64,000 nucleotides of DNA from Rhodanobacter_A agri (GTDB lineage: Bacteria > Pseudomonadota > Gammaproteobacteria > Xanthomonadales > Rhodanobacteraceae): positions 124,001 through 188,000 of the forward strand of contig NZ_JADIKL010000003.1 in the NCBI RefSeq assembly GCF_044904705.1, given 5' to 3'. Below are positions 1 to 8,404 of the stretch, piece after piece. Position numbers and translations under genes: made by a program. The notes below the pieces were generated by a model. The model saw only the letters and a list, made by a program, of their open reading frames with translations. It was not told the DNA's origin and did not search any database. Position 1 is the first letter of the stretch. Each line of letters begins with the position of its first letter.

Positions 1-71
1 GCGCGGCGCGGGACCCGCAACGCCCGGCACTTGGCAGGCGCGACGAATGTGGCTAGGGCATCCGCCCGCGG

Positions 72-536
72 CTATTCCTTGCGCGTTGCCGGCGCTTCGG
101 CCGTGTCCAGTGCCTGCAGGTTTTCCTTGATCCGCCCGATCACCGCCAGCGCCTGCTTCAGCTCGTCGTAGTCGATGCCCTGGGTAACCTCGCTACGCAG
201 CTCGCGCGCGATCTGCTCCATGTCGTCCACCACGTCGTGCGCCTGTGCGGTGACATACAGCCGCCACGCGCGCCGATCCTTCGGGTCCGGCCGGCGCTCA
301 ACGAAACCGGCAGCCTGCAGGCGGTCGATCACCCTGCCCACCGCGATCGGCTCCATCTCCAGCGCCTCGGCCAGCTCGGTCTGGCGCATACCTTCGCGGT
401 GGTACAGCATCTTGGTGGCGCGCCACTGCGCGCGGGTCAGGCCGAATTTCACCGCGCGCCGGTCGAAATGCTTGCGGAACAGCAAGGTCACGTCGTTCAG
501 CAAATAGCCGAAGGAAAGCTCTTCTGTTTTCGCCAT
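72..536 (-). CDS. MarR-family transcriptional regulator
   Basis: A 154-residue winged-helix regulator of the MarR family, which usually acts as a homodimeric repressor released by small ligands or oxidation. The HTH and wing occupy about residues 30-100, with a QTELAEALEMEP recognition region and the family wing signature DPKDRRAW. An open frame extends 12 codons upstream, but I chose the ATG at 536 because it begins MAKTEELSF and leaves a promoter-sized gap to the divergent macro-domain gene at 593. The 56-bp gap probably holds both promoters and the operator, so autoregulation and control of the neighbour are likely. The ligand cannot be told. Nothing looks damaged. Confidence 0.85.
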   Translation of the reverse strand: MAKTEELSFGYLLNDVTLLFRKHFDRRAVKFGLTRAQWRATKMLYHREGMRQTELAEALEMEPIAVGRVIDRLQAAGFVERRPDPKDRRAWRLYVTAQAHDVVDDMEQIARELRSEVTQGIDYDELKQALAVIGRIKENLQALDTAEAPATRKE

Positions 537-592
537 GATGGTCGCAACCTCGCCCGCATTGGGCTCAAGCATAAGCCGAAAGCCACACGCAC

Positions 593-1114
593 ATGCCCCT
601 CGCCGTCATCACCGCCGACATCACCACGCTGGCCGTCGACGCCATCGTCAACGCAGCCAACGAGACCTTGCTCGGGGGCGGCGGGGTCGATGGCGCCATC
701 CACCGCGCCGCCGGTCCGGCGCTGCTGGCCGCCTGCCGCGCGCTGCCGGAAGCCGCTCCCGGGGTACGCTGCCCCACCGGCGAGGCCCGGATCACGCCGG
801 GATTCGCGTTGCCGGCTCGTCAGGTGATCCACACCGTGGGTCCGATCTGGCGCGGAGGTGCGTATGGCGAGGCGCAGCTGCTGGAGAGCTGCCACCGCAA
901 CGCCGTGCAATTGGCGCGCGAACACGGCCTGCACCGCATTGCCTTCCCGGCGATCAGCTGCGGCGTCTACGGCTACCCCGCGTCGCTGGCCGCCGTGATC
1001 GCGCTGGGCACGCTGCGCAAGGAACTGGCCAGCGACCCCGCATTCGACCTCATTGTGTGCTGCTACAGCGAGCCGATGCGTGCGGTGTTTCAGGCGGCAC
1101 TCACTTCACTTTGA
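593..1114 (+). CDS. Macro-domain protein, O-acetyl-ADP-ribose deacetylase (YmdB type)
   Basis: A 173-residue single macro domain. It begins with the ITADITTLAVDAIVNAAN strand-loop (Asn20 and Asn23) and the ADP-ribose phosphate loop GGGGVDGAIH at residues 28-37. It continues through HTVGPIW and the second loop PAISCGVYGYP. These match bacterial YmdB, which hydrolyses O-acetyl-ADP-ribose and can remove mono-ADP-ribose from acidic residues in the cytoplasm. Length is normal. The divergent MarR gene is a plausible regulator. The 3' end overlaps the convergent batD gene by 14 bp, so there is no room for a dedicated terminator. Family assignment is firm; the physiological substrate is not visible. 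Confidence 0.92.
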   Translation: MPLAVITADITTLAVDAIVNAANETLLGGGGVDGAIHRAAGPALLAACRALPEAAPGVRCPTGEARITPGFALPARQVIHTVGPIWRGGAYGEAQLLESCHRNAVQLAREHGLHRIAFPAISCGVYGYPASLAAVIALGTLRKELASDPAFDLIVCCYSEPMRAVFQAALTSL

Positions 1115-2873
1115 ATGGGTACAGCGGTGGCAGGCCGTCATCGTCCACCTTGTCGGCCGGGCGCCATGCGAAGCCCTGCTTGAACACCTCGACGAGATCG
1201 CCGCTCTCCGCCGTCGATACTGATGCCATGCCGTAGCAGCGCCGCTGCAGCCCAGCCAGCGCGCGCCGTTGCGTCTCGTCAGCCAGTGCATTCGCCAGCG
1301 CGCCCGGATGCTGGATCGCCGGCCGCTCCGTCTGCGCCCAGGCCAGCAGGCTGCGCAATTGCGCCGATGCATCGCTGCCGCGCGCGGCAGCCACGAAGGC
1401 CTGCCTTGCCTGGCGCGTGGAATCGCCGACGACGCTGCGGTTCGCCACGACGGCAGCCTGGCGCGCCGTGCGTCGCGGCCACAACCACCATGCCAGCAGG
1501 GTGAGCAGCCACAGCGCCAGGCAGGCCAGCGCGATCCAGCGCCACGGCACGTCGTGCGCGCGGTCCGGCGCCAGCGCCGTTGCCGTAGCGGGCGATGCAG
1601 TCGATGCCGTCGATGCCGGAGTCGTGGGCGTGGCCGCGGCTGCACCGGCTGCCGGAAGCACGGTGATGCTGTACGCGGGAATCTCCGCGGTCTGCGCCTG
1701 TCCCGAGGTCACGTCGAACCAGCGCAATGTGGTCGCCGGCAAGGTCAAGGTACCGGCCTGCTCCGGCACCACCGCGAAGCTGCGCACGCTGCTGCCCTGT
1801 AGCCATGCATCGTCTTCCGCAGTGGCCGTCTTCGGCTGGTCGGGGTACACCGTGGCACCCTGCACCGCAGGCAGGCTGAGCTTCGGCAACGCATCGGCCG
1901 GCAGGCCGGTGGCACTGAGCGTCATGGTGAGGTTGATCGGCTGGCCCACGCGCACCGGCGTGCCCGCGTCCGGCCAGCCGCTGAGCGTGAGGCTGAGTGC
2001 GCGCGCCGGCAGCCACGCGGACTGGCCCCAGTTGGCGGGCGCGACTCGCACCTGTACGGTTTGCGCTGGTGCACTGGCGCCGACTGGCGTACCCGCGCCG
2101 AAAAAGCTGTCGGGATCGCCGGGATCGAGCGCCATCCCCTGGAAACCCAACGCGGGAATAGCCAACGTACCCGCATGCTGCGGCACCAGCGCATAGCGGC
2201 GTTCGATCACACGGTATTCGCGGCCATCACGCACCTTGTCGTAGCGCAGCTCACCGCCGATCTGACTGAGCTGCACGCCATCGACCTGCGGTGTGTCCAG
2301 CGTGCCGCCGGTGATATCGCCGCTGACGTAGAGCCGCACCACGTAGCTGAGCTGTTGGCCCACCCAGGCCTGCTTCGGCGCGACCTCGACTTCCATGAAC
2401 ACATTCTTGTTCGTCGCCGCAGCGGCCGACTGATTCGGCGCGACGACTTGCAGTTGCAGCGGCGCGGTCCGCGACCCGGCCACCGCGAGCGGCGGTATCG
2501 TCAGCGTGCCCAGACGCTTCGGCCGCAGCACCAGGCCGATCACCAGCTCCGCGCTGCGCTGGCCGTTGACGATGCTGAGGCTGCTGCTTTGCGAGCGGCC
2601 GAGGATGTCGAAATCCTGCTGCAGAGGACTGAGATTGGGCATGGCGACGTTGCCGCCGCCATCGTCGACGTGCAGGTTCAGCGTCACCGTCTCGCCCAGT
2701 TGCGCGGTGTTGCGATCCAGCGTGGCCCGCACACCGGTGGCGTGCGCCAGCAGTGGAAAGGCCAGGCACAGCAGCAGGCACAGGCACTGAAAAGTGCGAT
2801 TGAGGACGGCAGCCCGTCCGATCTCCGCAGCGAGACATGGCGGCAACAGCAAAGCCTTTCCTCTAAACATCAC
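1101..2873 (-). CDS. batD: BatD-like membrane protein, last gene of the aerotolerance operon
   Basis: About 590 residues. A hydrophobic N-terminal segment (about residues 28-45, ending LLAHATG) fits a signal peptide, followed by long beta-rich Ig-like modules typical of BatD/oxygen-tolerance proteins. A single membrane span lies near residues 447-465 (ALWLLTLLAWWLW), followed by a charged cytoplasmic tail. The GTG at 2873 overlaps the preceding batB/C stop (GTGA); the adjacent ATG at 2870 is an alternative. Bat proteins are periplasmic or inner-membrane factors linked to stress tolerance in Bacteroides, Leptospira and Francisella, with unknown biochemistry. The family is supported by domain order and operon context; no catalytic residues are known. 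Confidence 0.85.
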   Translation of the reverse strand: MMFRGKALLLPPCLAAEIGRAAVLNRTFQCLCLLLCLAFPLLAHATGVRATLDRNTAQLGETVTLNLHVDDGGGNVAMPNLSPLQQDFDILGRSQSSSLSIVNGQRSAELVIGLVLRPKRLGTLTIPPLAVAGSRTAPLQLQVVAPNQSAAAATNKNVFMEVEVAPKQAWVGQQLSYVVRLYVSGDITGGTLDTPQVDGVQLSQIGGELRYDKVRDGREYRVIERRYALVPQHAGTLAIPALGFQGMALDPGDPDSFFGAGTPVGASAPAQTVQVRVAPANWGQSAWLPARALSLTLSGWPDAGTPVRVGQPINLTMTLSATGLPADALPKLSLPAVQGATVYPDQPKTATAEDDAWLQGSSVRSFAVVPEQAGTLTLPATTLRWFDVTSGQAQTAEIPAYSITVLPAAGAAAATPTTPASTASTASPATATALAPDRAHDVPWRWIALACLALWLLTLLAWWLWPRRTARQAAVVANRSVVGDSTRQARQAFVAAARGSDASAQLRSLLAWAQTERPAIQHPGALANALADETQRRALAGLQRRCYGMASVSTAESGDLVEVFKQGFAWRPADKVDDDGLPPLYPFKVK

Positions 2874-4852
2874 GGCCCACCTTCATCGGCCACGCCACCA
2901 TGGCGGCGCTGGTATTCCAATTCGAACTTGCGGCGCAGCAACGCACCCGGATCGTCGGGTACGCGCTGCAAGGCCTGGCGCAAATCCGTGGGCAGCTTCG
3001 ACTGCGCGTCGGCACCTTCCGCGCCGAGCTGGTGCGCGGGCGGCTGGCCCGCCGCGGGTTTGCCAGGCGCGCCCAGCTGTCTGTCGAGTTGCTGCTTCAA
3101 CGCCTGTTGCGCCCGCTCGGCCTGCGCCTGCTGGGCCGCCTGCTGTTCAGGCGTCGGCTGCGGCTTGACCTGTTGCGCTCCAGTGCTGCCGGGTGATCGT
3201 TGGTCGCCTTGTTTCGTTTTGTCTTGCGGCGATTGGCCGGCATCGTTCGATGCATCCCGCTGACCTTGCTGCTTCGAGTCGTCGCCCCGCTGCGACGATG
3301 GGCCGGGCTGGCCGTCGTTCTTGTCCTGGCCGCTCTTGTCTTGGCCGTTCTTGCCTTGACCACCCTGGCCTTGCTTGTCCTTGCTCTGTCCGCTGTTGCC
3401 ACCCTGCCCTTGCGGCGAAGACGAGCCACCCTGCTTCTGTGGCTGCTGTGGCTGCTGTGGCGAGGACTGGTTCTGCGACTTGTCCTTCTGCTGCTTGTGC
3501 AGCCAGTCCTCGACGGCCTGTTTGTTGGCCTTTGCGTCGGCGTTGGCGGGATCGCGCTTCAGCGCCTCGTCGTAGGCATGGATCGCGTCCTGGTATTTGC
3601 CGCTGCGCGCCAAGGCGTTGCCGAGGTTGTATGCGGCATCGCTGCCCTTCGCCTCGCGCAGCGCTTGCGTGGCGGCGGCATAGTCGCCGGCACGGTAAGC
3701 CGCCGCTCCGCGCCAGGCCGGGTCCTGTGCCAGCTGCATCGCCTGCTTCGCGTCGCCCTGCCGGAGCGCCGTAGCCGCCTGTTGGTTTTTGTTCTGCCAA
3801 AGGTCGCGCCAATCCGTTGCGTGCGCCGTGCCCGGCACCGTTGGCAGCAGCACCAGCGGCAACAGCAGCAGCCAGCCACGGCGAAACGCCAACGCTGCCA
3901 GCGGCAACAGGAGCAGCAGCAACCAGGGGCCGCGATCCTGCCATTCGTCGCCGACCTGCCCCTGCATCGCTTGCGTGGAGCTTGCCTGCAATTCGCTGCG
4001 CAACGCCGCGATGTCGCTGCCGTCGGCACGCATCGACACGTAACGACCACCGCCCGCCGCGGCGACCGCCGCCAGCGCCGCATCATCGCGACCCGCCAGC
4101 TGCAGATGGCCTTGCGCGTCGTGCAAGAAGCCGCCGCCTGGCAGCGGCACGGGCGCACCCTGCGACGTGCCTACGCCCAATACCGAGACCCGCACGCCTT
4201 CGGCATGCGCTTTGCGCGCGGCGTCTTGCGCCGCCGCGTCGGCGGTATCGGCGATCAACACCAGCGAGCCGCCGCCGACCTTGGCATCGTGGATCAATGC
4301 CGCGCCGCGCGCGATCGCTGTCGCCGCGTCATCGCCGTCCACCGGCATGGTGTCGGGCGCCATCGCGTCGAGCAGCGTGCCCAAGCTGTCCACATCGGAA
4401 GTGAGTGGTGCCACCGCGAAGGCCTCGCCGGCGTAGCCGAGCAGTGCGTTGAGGCCATCGCGGTTGGCCATCAGCAAGTCGTGCGCCTTGTAGCGTGCGC
4501 GGTCGATGCGACTGGGCGTCACATCCCGCGACAGCATGCGCTGCGACAGCGAGATCGCCACGACCTGTGCCGCGCGACGCGCATACAAGGGCTGCTCGAC
4601 GCGACTCCAGGTTGGCCCGGCCAGCGCCAGTACGGCCAGCGACCAGGCCAGCGCGAGCAGGCCCAGCGGCAGCCGCTGCCGCGTGGCCTGTCCATGCAGC
4701 AATTGCGGCAGCAGCTCTGCATCGACCAGCCGCGACAAGGCCTGCAGACCGCGACCGCGGCGCGAGGCCTGCCACAACAGCCACGGCAGGGCGACGAGCG
4801 CACACAGCCACCACGGCCTGAGGAAGTGGAACTGGGCCAGCGCAGCGCTCAT
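2870..4852 (-). CDS. BatB/BatC fusion: VWA domain plus TPR and Gln/Lys/Gly-rich tail
   Basis: A 660-residue protein beginning MSAALAQFHFLRPWW, whose ATG overlaps the batA stop (ATGA). Two N-terminal membrane segments (about 14-28 and 62-80) are followed by a VWA domain (about 95-290) and two spans near 325-365. TPR repeats follow (about 385-470; AYNLGNALARSGKYQDAIHAYDEAL). The tail is a low-complexity region rich in Gln, Lys, Asp and Gly. BatB and BatC are separate in Bacteroides; fusion is common in proteobacteria. Odd point: the position that should carry the metal-site motif DxSxS reads SLSQR (residues 101-105), so the MIDAS looks defective, whereas BatA keeps it. It is probably a scaffold that partners BatA. 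Confidence 0.87.
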   Translation of the reverse strand: MSAALAQFHFLRPWWLCALVALPWLLWQASRRGRGLQALSRLVDAELLPQLLHGQATRQRLPLGLLALAWSLAVLALAGPTWSRVEQPLYARRAAQVVAISLSQRMLSRDVTPSRIDRARYKAHDLLMANRDGLNALLGYAGEAFAVAPLTSDVDSLGTLLDAMAPDTMPVDGDDAATAIARGAALIHDAKVGGGSLVLIADTADAAAQDAARKAHAEGVRVSVLGVGTSQGAPVPLPGGGFLHDAQGHLQLAGRDDAALAAVAAAGGGRYVSMRADGSDIAALRSELQASSTQAMQGQVGDEWQDRGPWLLLLLLPLAALAFRRGWLLLLPLVLLPTVPGTAHATDWRDLWQNKNQQAATALRQGDAKQAMQLAQDPAWRGAAAYRAGDYAAATQALREAKGSDAAYNLGNALARSGKYQDAIHAYDEALKRDPANADAKANKQAVEDWLHKQQKDKSQNQSSPQQPQQPQKQGGSSSPQGQGGNSGQSKDKQGQGGQGKNGQDKSGQDKNDGQPGPSSQRGDDSKQQGQRDASNDAGQSPQDKTKQGDQRSPGSTGAQQVKPQPTPEQQAAQQAQAERAQQALKQQLDRQLGAPGKPAAGQPPAHQLGAEGADAQSKLPTDLRQALQRVPDDPGALLRRKFELEYQRRHGGVADEGGP

Positions 4853-5829
4853 GCCGGCATCTCCACCGCCCGCCGACGCGGCAGGCTGGCCAGCAGCCAC
4901 AGCAGCAGCGCGGCAGCGAGCGGCCAGCTGAACCACTCGTGCCGTGGCCGCAGACTGGGGCCGTGCTGCGGCATCGGCTCCAGCGCATCGATGGTGCGAT
5001 AGGCATCGGCCAGCTGGTCGCTGTCAGTGGCACGGAAGAAGCGACCGCCGGTCCCGTCGGCGATCTTCGTCAGCATGGACGCATCGAGGTCGGCGGAAGG
5101 ATTGACGATCTGGCTGCCGAAGAAGCCTGGCACGCGCATACGGGTGGCGCCGATACCCACGGTATAGATGCGCACGCCGTCCGCCTTGGCGGCACGCGCG
5201 GCCTCCAGCGGAGTGATGCTGCCCGCGTTATTGACACCGTCGGTGAGCAGCACTAGCACGCGCGCCTGCTCGGGCAATGCGGACAGCCGCTTCACCGCGA
5301 TGGCGATCGCATCGCCGATTGCCGTTTCGGTGCCAGCCAGGCCCACGGCCGCGCCCTGCAGTTGCGCGCGCACCGCATCCAGATCGTAGGTGAGCGGCGT
5401 CACCAGGAAGGCCTGGCTGCCGAACAGGATCAGGCCCATCTCGTCGCCGTGGCGCCGGTCGATGAAGTTGCCGGCGATCGCCTTCACCGCGCCGAAGCGG
5501 CTCACCGGCTGGCCAGCCAGCTCCATGTCCGGCGTTTGCATGCTGCCGGAAAGGTCGACCGCCAGCATCAGCGCGCGGCCGCTGCGCTGCTGCGCCTGCG
5601 GCGGCCCTACCCACTGCGGACGCGCCGCCGCGGCCACCAGGCACAGCCACGACGTTGCCAGCAACCACGGGGCGACGCTGCGTGCCGCATTGCCGCCTGC
5701 CGCTGCAAGGCGCAAGCCGGGCTGCGGCAAACGCAGTGCTTGCCCTGGCGTGGTGGGCGGCAGCACGAGGCGCAGCAGCCAGGGCAGCGGCGACAGCACG
5801 AACAGCCAAGGCCATGCGAACTCAAACAT
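4849..5829 (-). CDS. batA: BatA-like VWA-domain membrane protein
   Basis: A 326-residue protein with two N-terminal hydrophobic segments (about 5-24 and 52-68), a VWA domain (about 86-270) and a C-terminal span (about 305-320). The metal-ion-dependent adhesion site is intact: VDLSGSM at residues 91-97, the threonine in TPLTYD, and the later aspartate in LLTDGVNNAG. This is the normal BatA layout, with the VWA domain between membrane anchors. It overlaps the DUF4381 gene upstream by 8 bp and batB/C downstream by 4 bp, so the operon is translationally coupled. VWA/MoxR pairs are thought to act like chaperones in assembling or metallating partners; the partner here is not known. Confidence 0.9.
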   Translation of the reverse strand: MFEFAWPWLFVLSPLPWLLRLVLPPTTPGQALRLPQPGLRLAAAGGNAARSVAPWLLATSWLCLVAAAARPQWVGPPQAQQRSGRALMLAVDLSGSMQTPDMELAGQPVSRFGAVKAIAGNFIDRRHGDEMGLILFGSQAFLVTPLTYDLDAVRAQLQGAAVGLAGTETAIGDAIAIAVKRLSALPEQARVLVLLTDGVNNAGSITPLEAARAAKADGVRIYTVGIGATRMRVPGFFGSQIVNPSADLDASMLTKIADGTGGRFFRATDSDQLADAYRTIDALEPMPQHGPSLRPRHEWFSWPLAAALLLWLLASLPRRRAVEMPA

Positions 5830-6340
5830 GGCCCGGCTCCTTGGCGACCGACGGCCAGGTGCGCGGCTTCGCAGCCGCCTGCAGCCAGCTGCGTGCCGCT
5901 GCCAACGTGTCGGGCACGTCGAATTTCGCTTGCGGTCGATAAATCGCCTGGTCCAGCGCCATCAGGCGATCCAGCACCGGCGCCGCCACCGGCACGCGCG
6001 CCAGCGTCTGCCGCCAGCTTTCGCCACGTTGCCTCGCCGCGGCCTCATCATGCCGGCGCGCCACACGGCGCAGCAGTTGATGAAGCGCGGCCGCCAACGC
6101 GGCATCGTTGCCGTCGCGCACATGGCATGTCGCCAGCTGTTCCAGTTCGTCCAACAGCAGGCGGCGCTGCTTCTGCAAACGACGATGCCGTTGCCAGAAC
6201 CACGCCGCCGCGATCAGCGCCAACAGCGCCAGCGCGGCCAACAGCCACCAGCCCGGCGCCAACGGCCACCACGACGGTGCGGGCGGCAAATGGATGTCGC
6301 GCAGCGCCGGCCCCTTCGATCCGGGTGGTTGCGGCATCAT
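5822..6340 (-). CDS. DUF4381 single-pass membrane protein of the Bat operon
   Basis: A 172-residue protein. A proline-rich stretch is followed by one strong membrane span (about 27-48, LLAALALLALIAAAWFW), then a basic, alpha-helical cytoplasmic domain with LLLDELEQLATCH and RRVARRHDEAAARQRGESW. This is the small DUF4381 protein that regularly sits between DUF58 and batA genes in proteobacterial Bat operons. I used the ATG at 6340, which overlaps the DUF58 stop as ATGA; the next codon is also ATG. Function is unknown beyond the operon association. Confidence 0.82.
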   Translation of the reverse strand: MMPQPPGSKGPALRDIHLPPAPSWWPLAPGWWLLAALALLALIAAAWFWQRHRRLQKQRRLLLDELEQLATCHVRDGNDAALAAALHQLLRRVARRHDEAAARQRGESWRQTLARVPVAAPVLDRLMALDQAIYRPQAKFDVPDTLAAARSWLQAAAKPRTWPSVAKEPGHV

Positions 6341-7272
6341 CGGCGCATCCCTGCCGCGCCCAGCAACTCGCCGACCGCTGCGAGCGGATCGTCGCGTGTG
6401 TCGATCACGCGGCAACGCAGGCCCGTGCCGCGCGCCAGGGCTTCCAGGCGCGCCGGGCCGCTGCCCAGCGCCTGCTGGAACTCGCGCCGCTGGCGCTCGC
6501 CCAGCAGCACCACATCGCGCCGCTCGCCCGCGTGCTCCAGCGGATAGCGGCCCGGTGGCGGCAGCTCGCGTTCCAGCGCATCGGCCACCACCAGCACGCC
6601 GACTTCAGCCCGCACCTTCAGTTCAAGCAAGTGCCGCCGAGCTTCGGCGTCCGCGCTGAACCCGTCGCTGAGCAACAGCACGCGACTGGCACCATGCTGC
6701 AGGCGGCGGGCTCGCAGCAGGGTGGCGGACAGCGGCTCGGCACGATCCGTCGGCGGCAACGCATCCCATTCGGCCAGGGCGCCGCACACCGCGAGTGCGC
6801 CACGCGCGGCGCCTTGTGGGCGCAGCAGGCGATCGTGCACGCCGAAGGCCATCATGCCCACGCGTTCACCCGCGCGCACGGCCAGCCACGCGGCAATCGC
6901 GGCGGCGCGCGCAGCCTGCACCGACTTGAAGCGGACGCGGGTACCGAAGCGCAGGCTGACGTGTGTGTCCAGCAGGATCAGCAGACGCCCTTCGCGCTCC
7001 TCCTGGAACAGCTTGGTATGCAACCTGCCGCTGCGTGCGGTGAGTCGCCAGTCCATTCGCCGCACGTCATCGCCGGCCTGGTAGACGCGCGATTCGGCGT
7101 AGTCCATGCCACGGCCGTACAGACGGCTGGGGTGCTGGCCGCTGCGCGCGGCACGGCTCTCCGTCGGCGCCAGCTTCGCACGGCCGACACGGGTTCCTTG
7201 CGCGATCAGTTCGGCCAGCGACACGCATGCCCGGCCATCGCCGTCGACGCGATTCGGCGCAGCGACACTCAC
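6337..7272 (-). CDS. DUF58 protein (MoxR-associated VWA-like)
   Basis: A 311-residue soluble protein with the DUF58 core: YGRGMDYAESRVYQAGDD, VRRMDWRLTARSGRLHTK and LLILLDTHVSL. DUF58 proteins are VWA-fold relatives that almost always follow a MoxR ATPase gene. The start overlaps the moxR stop by 4 bp. In the operon it would be the adaptor or substrate-binding partner of the AAA+ ATPase. The exact role is unknown for the whole family. Confidence 0.9.
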   Translation of the reverse strand: MSVAAPNRVDGDGRACVSLAELIAQGTRVGRAKLAPTESRAARSGQHPSRLYGRGMDYAESRVYQAGDDVRRMDWRLTARSGRLHTKLFQEEREGRLLILLDTHVSLRFGTRVRFKSVQAARAAAIAAWLAVRAGERVGMMAFGVHDRLLRPQGAARGALAVCGALAEWDALPPTDRAEPLSATLLRARRLQHGASRVLLLSDGFSADAEARRHLLELKVRAEVGVLVVADALERELPPPGRYPLEHAGERRDVVLLGERQRREFQQALGSGPARLEALARGTGLRCRVIDTRDDPLAAVGELLGAAGMRR

Positions 7273-8267
7273 GGCAGCGGCACGAGATCCAGCAGCCGGG
7301 CGATCACCTGATCGCTGCGCACGCCTTCGGCTTCGGCTTCATAGCTGAGCAACACGCGATGGCGCAGCACCTCGTGCACGATCGCGTGCACGTCCTCTGG
7401 CAGCACATAGTCGCGACCAGCCAGCCAGGCCTGCGCGCGGGCGCAACGGTCCAGCGCGATGGTGGCGCGCGGACTGGCGCCCCAGGCGATCCAGCGCTTC
7501 AACTCCTGTCCGTAGCGGCCGGCGTCGCGCGTGGCCAGCACCACCTGCGCGAGGTATTCCTCCAGCGCGGGCGCCATATGTACCGCCATCGCGGCATCGC
7601 GTGCAGCGAACACGTCGGCCTGGCTAAGCAAGGAGGCCGGCGCCGGCACCGGGTGCGCGCGGCGGCTGGCCTGTTCGCGGGCCAGCCTGAGGATCGCCAG
7701 TTCGGCCGCAGCGTCGGGATAGCCGATGGTGACATGCAACAGGAACCGGTCGAGCTGCGCCTCGGGCAGCGCGAACGTGCCTTCCTGCTCGATCGGGTTC
7801 TGCGTAGCCATCACCATGAAGAGCTCCGGTAACGGCCAGGTGCTGCGGCCCACGGTGATCTGGCGTTCGGCCATCGCTTCCAGCAGGGCCGATTGCACCT
7901 TGGCCGGTGCACGATTGATTTCATCGGCCAACACGATGTTGTGGAACAGCGGACCGCGCTCGAACTCGAAGCTGCCGGATTGCGGGCGGAATACATCCGT
8001 GCCGGTGAGATCGGCCGGTAGCAGGTCGGGGGTGAACTGCACGCGGTGGAAGTCCGCCTCGATCCGCGCCGCCAGCGCCTTCACCGCAGTGGTCTTGGCC
8101 AGGCCTGGCGCGCCCTCCACCAGCAGATGGCCGTCAGCGAGCAACGCCACCAGCAGGCAATCGACCAGCTTCGGCTGGCCGATGATGCAGGCCCGCAGCT
8201 CGTCGCGCAGCCGCGCAAAGGCCTGCTGCAGAGCACTGCGGGGCGGAGTCTCGGGTATGTCCATCAT
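7269..8267 (-). CDS. MoxR-family AAA+ ATPase
   Basis: A 332-residue AAA+ ATPase. The Walker A motif is GAPGLAKTTAVKAL, Walker B is VLADEINRAP, and sensor 1 lies in VMATQNPIEQEGTF. The C-terminal lid (AAA_lid_2) ends in LSYEAEAEGV. These are diagnostic of the MoxR class, which uses ATP hydrolysis to remodel or metallate partners together with VWA proteins. It is the first gene of the six-gene operon. Two in-frame ATGs (8267 and 8264) are preceded by a GGAA purine stretch. The promoter must lie in the 130 bp between here and the pil operon terminator. Confidence 0.94.
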   Translation of the reverse strand: MMDIPETPPRSALQQAFARLRDELRACIIGQPKLVDCLLVALLADGHLLVEGAPGLAKTTAVKALAARIEADFHRVQFTPDLLPADLTGTDVFRPQSGSFEFERGPLFHNIVLADEINRAPAKVQSALLEAMAERQITVGRSTWPLPELFMVMATQNPIEQEGTFALPEAQLDRFLLHVTIGYPDAAAELAILRLAREQASRRAHPVPAPASLLSQADVFAARDAAMAVHMAPALEEYLAQVVLATRDAGRYGQELKRWIAWGASPRATIALDRCARAQAWLAGRDYVLPEDVHAIVHEVLRHRVLLSYEAEAEGVRSDQVIARLLDLVPLP

Positions 8268-8351
8268 GGGAATTCCAGCAGCAAGTCGCGGTTGTTGACC
8301 GCGACGGAGCCTGGAAGTTTAGTCGACGGCGCCCCGGCATTCAGGCGCACT

Positions 8352-8385
8352 ACGCAAAGAGGCGGCCGAAGCCGCCTCTTTGCGT
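8352..8385 (-). terminator. UUCG-loop hairpin terminator of the pil operon
   Basis: A perfect 15-bp inverted repeat (8352-8366 against 8371-8385) with a 4-nt loop that reads UUCG on the minus strand, a very stable tetraloop. It lies 20 nt after the pilQ stop. The arms contain CTCTTTGCG, but no long T-run follows, so termination is probable rather than certain. It separates pilMNOPQ from the moxR operon on the same strand. Confidence 0.8.
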
Positions 8386-8404
8386 GTAGCACGGATGCAA
8401 CGTC

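Noticed and set aside
1..71. Window edge before the MarR gene
   Set aside because: Only GC-rich sequence downstream of the regulator; no ORF, hairpin or RNA could be supported.
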